Source: Streptomyces sp. Alt3 (GTDB lineage Bacteria; Actinomycetota; Actinomycetes; Streptomycetales; Streptomycetaceae). Taken from it: 64,000 bases of DNA. The translations under genes were made by a program, and so were the position numbers. The notes beneath the pieces are model-generated. The model did no database searches. It was not told the origin of the DNA and worked only from the letters and a program-made list of their open reading frames with translations. The stretch is from NCBI RefSeq assembly GCF_030719215.1, contig NZ_CP120983.1:7254001-7318000 (forward strand), read 5' to 3'. This document shows, piece by piece, positions 58,209-64,000 of this stretch. The first letter of the stretch is position 1, and every line of letters starts with the position of its first letter.

Positions 58209-58799
58209 GTGCCGCCCGCCCCCGAACAGGCCGTGTCAGCGGTCGGTGAGGACCGAAGCGACACCGACGACGCCTTGCTGGTCGTGCGGGCGGCCGAGGG
58301 GGACGAGGAAGCCTTCGCCGTCCTCGTACGCCTCCACGCCCCCACACTGGTACGCATGGCCACGCGCATGCTGGGCAACGAGCCGGAAGCGGAGGACGCC
58401 GTACAGGACGCCCTCATCAGTGCCTGGCGCAAACTGCCGCAGTTCCAGATGCAGTCGACGTTCCGTACCTGGGTCTACCGCATCGTCACCAACCGCTGTC
58501 TGAACGTGCTGCGATCCCGCAGACCCGTCGACCACCTGGACGCCGCGGACCATCTGGCAGCACCGGAGCACACCGTCTCACCGGCACGGATCGCGGAGTC
58601 GCACGCGGCGGTCGACGAGCTCCAGACGGCGCTGACCACCTTGTCGGCCGAACAGCGTGCCTGCTGGGTGCTCCGAGAACTGGACGGCCAGTCCTACGAG
58701 TTCATCGCGCAGGCCGTCGGAATCAGCCAGGAGGCCGTCCGTGCCCGGGTCTTCCGCGCCCGACGATCTCTCACACAACAACTGGGGGCCTGGCGATGA
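58209..58799 (+). CDS. ECF sigma factor of the Asp23 cluster
   Basis: 196 residues from GTG 58209, preceded by AAAGGAGTCA. Region 2: EEAFAVLVRLHAPTLVRMATRMLGNEPEAEDAVQDALISAWRKLPQF, then QSTFRTWVYRIVTNRCLNVLR; region 4: TTLSAEQRACWVLRELDGQSYEFIAQAVGISQEAVRARVFRARRSL. Its stop overlaps the start of a zinc-motif protein (ATGA), the normal sigma/anti-sigma arrangement. Expected to drive the divergent Asp23 operon and perhaps the CBS-BON and DUF4383 genes under envelope stress. Confidence 0.92.
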   Translation: MPPAPEQAVSAVGEDRSDTDDALLVVRAAEGDEEAFAVLVRLHAPTLVRMATRMLGNEPEAEDAVQDALISAWRKLPQFQMQSTFRTWVYRIVTNRCLNVLRSRRPVDHLDAADHLAAPEHTVSPARIAESHAAVDELQTALTTLSAEQRACWVLRELDGQSYEFIAQAVGISQEAVRARVFRARRSLTQQLGAWR

Positions 58800-59428
58800 C
58801 TGCCCGCACCGACCCTCCCGACCGGTCGCAGCACGACGGCGACGGAGACGACGAACAACTGCCCTGCGGCCGTTCGCTCTCCGACGTCTGGGACCTCTGG
58901 GAACAGGAGAAGGACGACCCGCATCTGACCGACTGCCCCCACTGCCGGCAGGCGGTCGGTGAGCTCGCGGCCCTGGAGACCTCGGTGCGCCAGTTGCGCG
59001 AACGGTCGGCCACCGCCGAGTTCTACGACGCCCGTGCCCTGACTCAGCGGATCATGGACGTCGTTCGCCTGGAACTGCGGCCCGGGCGCCCGCTGCCCCT
59101 GGGCGAGCCGGAGGAAGACCTGTGGATCGTGGAATCAGCGGCAGCCAGGACGGTCCGCGCGGCAGCCGAGACCGTCGAGGGGGTACGCGCGGGATCCTGC
59201 AGGATCAGCGTCGAGCGCCTCCCTGAACGGGAAGCGCCGTGCGTCGACGTACGTCTCGAGATCCACGCACCCGCCTCGGCCCAGTTGCAGGATCTGGCCG
59301 AACAGGTCCGCCACCGCGTCCTGAGCGCTGCAGACAGCACCCTGGGGCTGACCCTGAACGAGATCGACATCCGGATCACCGATCTGCTCGACGCGGCTGA
59401 CGGACCCGGGGGAGGGGAGGGTCGGTGA
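58796..59428 (+). CDS. Putative ZAS anti-sigma region joined to an Asp23-like domain
   Basis: 210 residues, coupled to the ECF sigma gene by ATGA and to the next gene by GTGA. Near the N-terminus are Cys24, then His43, Cys47 and Cys50 in HLTDCPHC, the HxxxCxxC spacing of zinc anti-sigma domains such as RsrA. The remaining ~130 residues (residues ~85-205) look Asp23-like: a helix, strands CRISVERL and CVDVRLEIHAP, and a final LTLNEIDIRITDLL. No membrane segment. If real, stress sensing by Asp23-type assembly could be tied directly to sigma release. Confidence 0.7.
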   Translation: MTARTDPPDRSQHDGDGDDEQLPCGRSLSDVWDLWEQEKDDPHLTDCPHCRQAVGELAALETSVRQLRERSATAEFYDARALTQRIMDVVRLELRPGRPLPLGEPEEDLWIVESAAARTVRAAAETVEGVRAGSCRISVERLPEREAPCVDVRLEIHAPASAQLQDLAEQVRHRVLSAADSTLGLTLNEIDIRITDLLDAADGPGGGEGR

Positions 59429-59772
59429 CCGGAACGGTGCCCACGGCGCTCATCGAGGAAGTGGCCCGAGCGGTGCTGGCCGTGGAGGGCGTCGCCTTCC
59501 TCAAGCCGGGAGTGGCGCAGCAGGTGCGCTCCGCGCTGTCCGGCACGAGGCAGCCGGGTGCGACGCGTGCTCCTGGGCTGAGGATGAGCCGGAACGCCGG
59601 GGGACGGGAGCGTCCGTGGGACGTCGATGTGCACATCGTGGTGCTGGGTGAGGCACGGGCCGTCGACGTCGCCAGAGGAGCGCGGAAGGCGGTCGCGGCC
59701 TGTCTGACGAGGAGGTTCCCCGGAGAGACCGCACCGGCGCACATCACCGTGACGGTGACAGGACTGGTGTGA
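59425..59772 (+). CDS. Small Asp23-like protein
   Basis: 115 residues from a GTG overlapping the previous stop. The pattern LIEEVARAVLAVEGVAFLKPGVAQQVRSAL ... WDVDVHIVVLGEARAVDVARGARKAVAACL ... HITVTVTGLV follows the Asp23 order of a helix with GV turn, a beta strand, a long helix and a final strand, though without the conserved core words. Third gene of the sigma operon; probably another partner of the Asp23 scaffold. Confidence 0.65.
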   Translation: MTGTVPTALIEEVARAVLAVEGVAFLKPGVAQQVRSALSGTRQPGATRAPGLRMSRNAGGRERPWDVDVHIVVLGEARAVDVARGARKAVAACLTRRFPGETAPAHITVTVTGLV

Positions 59773-59914
59773 GCGCCCCGCCGGGGAAGCCCGCGGGCTC
59801 GGCACCGGTGATCGGCCCGGGTTCCTTCGGCCCCGAGCGAGGGCCAGGGCCGTGACGCGGACCAACGGTTTCCGTGGGTCCGTGTCGCTCTCCGGTCCGT
59901 GGCCCCGTCCGGCC

Positions 59915-59956
59915 GTCAGCCGTCAGCCGTCAGCCGTCAGCCGTCAGCCGTCAGCC
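59915..59956. repeat. Six perfect 7-bp repeats across a stop codon
   Basis: GTCAGCC repeats six times without change. On the minus strand each unit contains CTGA, so stops occur in all three frames every 21 bp; the GDSL hydrolase stop at 59951-59953 lies in this array. Confidence 0.95.
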
Positions 59957-60787
59957 GTCGAGCCGACGCCAGCCTGCCACCGGGCCGGGGACCGCCCCGT
60001 CCTCGGGGGTGATCCAGAACGCCTGCCCGAGTCCCGCGTCGAACTGCGCGCCGGCCCGGCCGTCGCCGGACGAGCGCCCGGTCAGGCGCCTCCCGATCCA
60101 GGGCATCAGGTGCTGCCGGGCGAAACGGACGTCATCGATCCGCCGCTGCGCCCACCGAGCGGGTACGGACGCGGGCATCGGGGTCCGCCAGTCGCTCTCC
60201 GCCGGCAGCCCCAGCGCCTGCCAGACCGCTTCCGCGACCCTGCGGTGCCCCTCGGCCGTCAGGTGGAGCCGGTCGACGTCCCACATGCGTGGATCGCCCA
60301 GCGACGGAGCGCCGTACAGATCGGCCACCACGGCGCCGTGGCGGTCGGCCAGATCACCGACCAGCGAGAACAGCTCCTCCATGCGCGGGCGGAAGCGTTC
60401 CATCACCGGACCGTTCCGGCCGGGGCTGCGCATCAGCACCAAGGTCTTGCACGACGGCGCGAGGCGCTCCACCGCCTCCTCGAGCCGGCCGCGGACCATG
60501 CCCATGTCGCACTTCGGCCGCAGGGTGTCGTTGAGCCCGCCGACGAGTGTGATCACATCCGGCTGCAGTGACGCGGCGACCGCGACCTGCTCGTCGACGA
60601 TCTGGCCGATGAGCTTGCCCCGGACGGCGAGGTTGGCGTACCGGAATCCGGGCGTGCGGGCCGCGAGGCGGGAGGCGAGGACGTCGGCCCAGCCGCGGTA
60701 GGAACCATCGGGCAGCAGATCCGACATGCCCTCGGTGAACGAGTCGCCGACCGCGACAAGACTGGTGTAGGAGGCATTCATTTCCAT
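59951..60787 (-). CDS. SGNH/GDSL-family hydrolase
   Basis: 278 residues from ATG 60787 (MEMNASYTS; an ATG two codons later is also possible). Block I VAVGDSFTEGMSDLL contains the nucleophile Ser, block III GGLNDTLRP the oxyanion Asn, and block V DRLHLTAEGHRRVAEAV the Asp and His. No signal peptide, so a cytoplasmic esterase or lipase-type enzyme of the SGNH class. Its stop falls in the first units of a 7-bp repeat array, so its C-terminal end GWRRLDG may have been set by the array. Confidence 0.88.
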   Translation of the reverse strand: MEMNASYTSLVAVGDSFTEGMSDLLPDGSYRGWADVLASRLAARTPGFRYANLAVRGKLIGQIVDEQVAVAASLQPDVITLVGGLNDTLRPKCDMGMVRGRLEEAVERLAPSCKTLVLMRSPGRNGPVMERFRPRMEELFSLVGDLADRHGAVVADLYGAPSLGDPRMWDVDRLHLTAEGHRRVAEAVWQALGLPAESDWRTPMPASVPARWAQRRIDDVRFARQHLMPWIGRRLTGRSSGDGRAGAQFDAGLGQAFWITPEDGAVPGPVAGWRRLDG

Positions 60788-60948
60788 GGCGATGCCGATC
60801 GTACCGCGACAGCGGCACACGGCCGGGACCGCGGAGGAAATGAGGGAGGGGCCCGCAGCCGGGGGCGGTACCGGGCTGCGGGGCGGACACGACATGGAGG
60901 AGGGGCGCGACCGAAGCCGCACCCCTCCTCCCCTCGCTGTGTCACATG

Positions 60949-61968
60949 TCAGCGGGCCTGGTGCCTGCCCACCAGCTCGCGCAGCACGTCCTCCATCGTG
61001 ATCATGCCGGCCAGCCTGCCGTCCTCGTCGAGCACGGCCGCCAGATGTGTCCGGCTGCGCCGCAGCGCGGTCAGCACATCGTCCAGCGGTGTCGCCGCAC
61101 GCACCCGGGCGATCGGCCTCAGCGCCGTCACCGGGAAGGGAACGTCGCGTGGCGTGGCGTCCAGCGCGTCCTTCACGTGCAGGTACCCGATGATGCGCTG
61201 CTCGCTGTCCATCACCGGGAAGCGCGAGAAGCCCGACTCGTGCGAGAGCCGTTCCAGTTCCTCGGGGGTCGTGCCGACCCTGGTGTACAGCACCCGGTCG
61301 ACCGGGAGCAGCACGTCCCGGACCGGGCGCCGTCCCAGCTCCAGCGCGTGCCGCAGGCGGTCCGCCGAGCGGTCGTCGACGAGACCCGAGTCCTCGGCGT
61401 CCTTGACGAGGCGCGCCAGTTCGTCGTCGGAGAAGGTCGCTGAGACCTCGTCCTTGGTCTCCACCCGCAACAGTTTCAGCAGCGTGTTCGCGAACGCGTT
61501 GATCGCGAAGATCACCGGCTTCAGTGCCCGGGCGAGAGTCACCAGGGGAGGGCCGAGCAGCAGCGCGGTGCGGGCCGGCTCGGCGAGTGCGATGTTCTTC
61601 GGCACCATCTCACCGAGCAGCATGTGCAGGTACGTCGCCACGGTCAGCGCGATGACGAACGAGATGGGGTGCACGAGCCCGTGCGGTACGCCCACCGCGT
61701 CGAAGACGGGTTCCAGCAGATGGGCGATGGCGGGTTCGGCGACGATGCCCAGCACCAGGGTGCAGAGCGTGATGCCCAGCTGCGCCGCAGCGAGGAGCGC
61801 CGAGACGTGCTCGAGACCCCAGATGACACTGCGGGCCCGCCGGTCCCCGGATTCGGCCGCGGGCTCGATCTGGCTGCGGCGCACGGAGATCAGCGCGAAC
61901 TCCGCACCGACGAAGAAGGCGTTGACCACCAGGGTCAGAAGGCCGATGAAGAGCTGGACGGCGGTCAT
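60949..61968 (-). CDS. CNNM/CorC-type CBS membrane protein, second of a pair
   Basis: 339 residues. The DUF21/CNNM membrane domain covers ~1-190 (LFIGLLTLVVNAFFVGAEFALISVRRSQIEP ... GEMVPKNIALAEPARTALLLG), followed by two CBS motifs with DVLLPVDRVLYTRVGTTPEELERLSHESGFSRFPVMDSEQRIIGYLHVKDALDA and LAAVLDEDGRLAGMITMEDVLRELVG. The CorC_HlyC cap domain is missing. Probable divalent-cation (Mg or Co) transport or efflux. ATGA overlap with the upstream paralogue suggests they form a heteromer. Confidence 0.87.
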   Translation of the reverse strand: MTAVQLFIGLLTLVVNAFFVGAEFALISVRRSQIEPAAESGDRRARSVIWGLEHVSALLAAAQLGITLCTLVLGIVAEPAIAHLLEPVFDAVGVPHGLVHPISFVIALTVATYLHMLLGEMVPKNIALAEPARTALLLGPPLVTLARALKPVIFAINAFANTLLKLLRVETKDEVSATFSDDELARLVKDAEDSGLVDDRSADRLRHALELGRRPVRDVLLPVDRVLYTRVGTTPEELERLSHESGFSRFPVMDSEQRIIGYLHVKDALDATPRDVPFPVTALRPIARVRAATPLDDVLTALRRSRTHLAAVLDEDGRLAGMITMEDVLRELVGRHQAR

Positions 61969-63302
61969 CGTTCGTCCTCCGCCGGCTCGTCGTCACCGGG
62001 CAGCGGCGCGTGCAGCAGGGCACGCGCGGCACGGTGCCCCGAGGCGTCCACCACGTCGATCCGCCAGCCCGTGAGCTCCACGGTGTCGCCCACCACCGGA
62101 ATGCGGCCGACCTCCGTGGCGATCAGTCCGGCCAGCGTCTCGTACGGGCCGTCCGGCACCCGCAGCCCGATGGTGCGGAGCTGGTCGGTGCGGGCGGCGC
62201 CGTCGGCGGACCACAGGGTGCGCCCGTCGGCGTCCTCGCCCGCGGCCGCCAGGTCGGGGGTCTCGTGCGGGTCGTGTTCGTCCCGTACCTCGCCGACGAC
62301 TTCCTCCACGATGTCCTCCAGCGTCACGACGCCCGCCGTGCCGCCGTACTCGTCGATGACGACCGCCATGGCCAGCTTTCCGGAGAGCCGGTCCAGCAGA
62401 CGGTCCACGGTGAGGGTCTCCGGCACGAGCAGCGGCTCGCGGAGCATGTCCGACACCCGCTTGCGGGGCCGCTGCTCCGCGGGAACGGCCAGTACGTCCT
62501 TGATGTGCGCGACACCCACGACCGTGTCCAGGCTGCCCCGGTAGACGGGGAACCGGGAGAGACCGGTCGCCCGCGTCGCGTTCGCGACGTCCTCGGCGGT
62601 CGCCTGCACCTCGAGGGCGGTGACCTGGACGCGGGGGGTCATGACGTTCTCCGCGGTCAGTTCGGACAGGTTGAGGGTGCGTACGAAGAGCTCGGCGGTG
62701 TCCGCCTCGAGCGCGCCCTCCTTCGCGGAGTGGCGCGCCAGGGCCACCAGTTCCTGCGGGCTGCGGGCCGTGGCCAGCTCCTCCGCCGGCTCCAGGCCGA
62801 AGCGCCGCACGATGCGGTTGGCGGTGTTGTTGAGGTGGCTGATGAAGGGCCGGAAGACCGCGGTGAACGCGCGCTGCGGTGTGGCGACGGCCCGGGCCAC
62901 GGTCAGGGGTGAGGAGATCGCCCAGTTCTTCGGGACGAGCTCACCGACCACCATCAGGACCACGGTGGACAGTGCGGTACCGATGACGAGGGCCAGCGAG
63001 GAGGACACACCGGGCGACAGACCGGTCGCTTCCACCGGTCCCTGGATGAGCTTGGAGATGGACGGCTCGGAGAGCATGCCCACGACCAGGTTGGTGACGG
63101 TGATGCCGAGCTGCGCGCCGGAGAGCTGGTAGGTGAGGCTACGTACGGCTTTGAGCGCTCCCGCCGCGCCGCGGTCCCCACGCTCGACGGATTCCTCGAG
63201 CTCGCCGCGCTCCACGGTGGTCAGAGAGAACTCGGCCGCCACGAAAACCCCGCAGACGAGGGAAAGCAGCAGCGCCACGAGGAGCAGGAGCACTTCGGTC
63301 AT
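61965..63302 (-). CDS. CNNM/CorC-type CBS membrane protein with C-terminal CorC domain
   Basis: 445 residues from ATG 63302, preceded by GGAGGTGA. A DUF21 membrane domain (~1-195: LLLSLVCGVFVAAEFSLTTVERGELEESV ... GELVPKNWAIS), a CBS pair (~215-335: NVMTPRVQVTALEVQATAEDVANATRATGLSRFPVYRGSLDTVVGVAHIKDVL and KLAMAVVIDEYGGTAGVVTLEDIVEEVVGEV) and the CorC_HlyC domain at the end. Full-length hemolysin-C/CNNM architecture. It is first of the leftward pair and differs from its partner by keeping the CorC domain. Confidence 0.9.
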   Translation of the reverse strand: MTEVLLLLVALLLSLVCGVFVAAEFSLTTVERGELEESVERGDRGAAGALKAVRSLTYQLSGAQLGITVTNLVVGMLSEPSISKLIQGPVEATGLSPGVSSSLALVIGTALSTVVLMVVGELVPKNWAISSPLTVARAVATPQRAFTAVFRPFISHLNNTANRIVRRFGLEPAEELATARSPQELVALARHSAKEGALEADTAELFVRTLNLSELTAENVMTPRVQVTALEVQATAEDVANATRATGLSRFPVYRGSLDTVVGVAHIKDVLAVPAEQRPRKRVSDMLREPLLVPETLTVDRLLDRLSGKLAMAVVIDEYGGTAGVVTLEDIVEEVVGEVRDEHDPHETPDLAAAGEDADGRTLWSADGAARTDQLRTIGLRVPDGPYETLAGLIATEVGRIPVVGDTVELTGWRIDVVDASGHRAARALLHAPLPGDDEPAEDER

Positions 63303-63510
63303 CGGTTCACCTCCGTCCCATGATCGGGCAGGGGCGGAAGGATCGCGCGATGTCGGCGGTGTCGACTACTGGGGGGCTCGCCCATGGGCGGACGCTCACA
63401 CCTTTCGAAAGGGTCGGACGGTCGAGGATCCATAGTAAAGGATCGGCAAAAAGCCCTGTCCGGCGTGCGGTTTGCTGCTGTTCGCAGGCCTCTGGCGGTC
63501 GTGGCCTGGT

Positions 63511-63930
63511 TCAGAGAGGCTTGACCCATCGCCGCCAGTGGTCCTCGCGATGGTAGCCAGCCGAGCCCCATGTGTGATGCGCCTGCTCGTTCGCCTCCAG
63601 CACCATGGCGTCGATCCGCCGCCCGCCCAGGGCGAGGAATCGTTGCTCCGCGGCGTCCGTCAGCGCCGTGGCGATGCCCTGTCGCCGGCAGTCGGGGTGC
63701 ACGGCCAGCCGGTACACGGAGCACCGCCATCCGTCGAAGCCGGCTATGACGGTTCCGGCGATCCGGCCGTCGCGCTCCGCGAGGATCAGGGCCCCGGGGT
63801 CCCGTGCGATCAACTGGGCCACTCCGGCGTCGTCGTCGGTGATGCTGGTGCCTTCCGCCGCCTCACGCCAGAACCGCAGGACGGCGGCGATGTCCGGGTG
63901 ACCGGCGTGGCGGATGTCGAGATCAGTCAT
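63511..63930 (-). CDS. GNAT-family N-acetyltransferase
   Basis: 139 residues from ATG 63930 (MTDLDIRHAG). The GNAT fold is complete in a minimal length: LILAERDGRIAGTVIAGFDGWRCSVYRLAVHPDCRRQGIATALTDAAEQRFLALGGRRIDAMVLEAN, with the acetyl-CoA loop CRRQGIATAL, and NEQAHHTWGSAGYHREDHWRRWVKPL at the end. It resembles the RimI-like/YpeA group. Substrate unknown. No strong ribosome site; the 208-bp gap to the next gene contains only a short AT-rich stretch. Confidence 0.85.
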   Translation of the reverse strand: MTDLDIRHAGHPDIAAVLRFWREAAEGTSITDDDAGVAQLIARDPGALILAERDGRIAGTVIAGFDGWRCSVYRLAVHPDCRRQGIATALTDAAEQRFLALGGRRIDAMVLEANEQAHHTWGSAGYHREDHWRRWVKPL

Positions 63931-64000
63931 GACAGGAGCCAACCAGAGGGCTCAGGTGCGGGGCGACCGCTTTCCCGCGCAGTCTCCGAGGCATGGCCGC

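Overview
This window is a 64 kb piece of a Streptomyces (or very close actinomycete) chromosome. The evidence is the very high GC with G/C at most third codon positions, frequent GTG starts, GTGA/ATGA start-stop overlaps, a Tat-dependent PhoD, many one-component regulators (TetR, Lrp, GntR, ROK, XRE, MerR), four sigma or sigma/anti-sigma genes, and rare TTA codons. I see no rRNA, tRNA, CRISPR array, prophage or insertion sequence. Gene content is mostly housekeeping or genus-conserved, with accessory pockets marked by short tandem repeats.

Layout: 1-3.6 kb holds a helix-turn-helix gene broken by an in-frame TAG and a WXG-type secreted-protein trio with a lipoprotein. 3.6-5.1 kb holds a divergent, cysteine-free EF-Tu (tuf3-type) behind a possible leader ORF and hairpin. 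5-12 kb holds patatin, spermidine-synthase-like, MFS, DedA, hotdog, gamma carbonic anhydrase and hexapeptide acyltransferase genes. 12-19.4 kb holds two regulator modules: an SDR/TetR divergent pair with matched operators, and a TetR / amidase+AtzG-like / metallo-beta-lactamase / XRE-cupin group sharing a palindrome. 19-27 kb holds YbaK-type, AAC(3)-type and YigZ genes and the sbcD-sbcC nuclease operon. 27-36 kb holds Lrp/rhodanese, ATP-grasp, DUF885, Lrp/PLP lyase, ACT-GNAT and phoD genes. 36-44.5 kb holds an alpha/beta hydrolase, a sigJ-type sigma factor, a HutC-type GntR behind a dre-like palindrome, a ROK regulator, and a two-component system divergent from an ABC exporter. 44.5-47.6 kb holds an orphan ORF running into a 46-47 bp repeat array, then mug-purB.

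47.9-53.9 kb looks like a Lit (light/B12) module: an ECF sigma gene divergent from a MerR-cobalamin regulator, a glycosyltransferase, a two-domain SDR, and a 70-residue protein made of three identical 16-residue repeats that is translationally coupled to the SDR. 54-59.8 kb is an envelope-stress cluster: a DUF4383 membrane protein, a CBS-BON protein, four leftward Asp23/AmaP-type genes, and a divergent operon of an ECF sigma gene, a zinc-motif protein joined to an Asp23-like region, and a small Asp23-like protein. The window ends with a GDSL hydrolase, a pair of CNNM/CorC-type CBS membrane proteins and a GNAT acetyltransferase.

The most notable observations are the cysteine-free EF-Tu3, the three-site palindrome linking the amidase region, the repeat protein in the Lit-like locus, the ECF/zinc-motif-Asp23 cluster, two TTA (bldA-dependent) genes (a membrane protein and a histidine kinase), and an unusual density of in-frame short tandem repeats.
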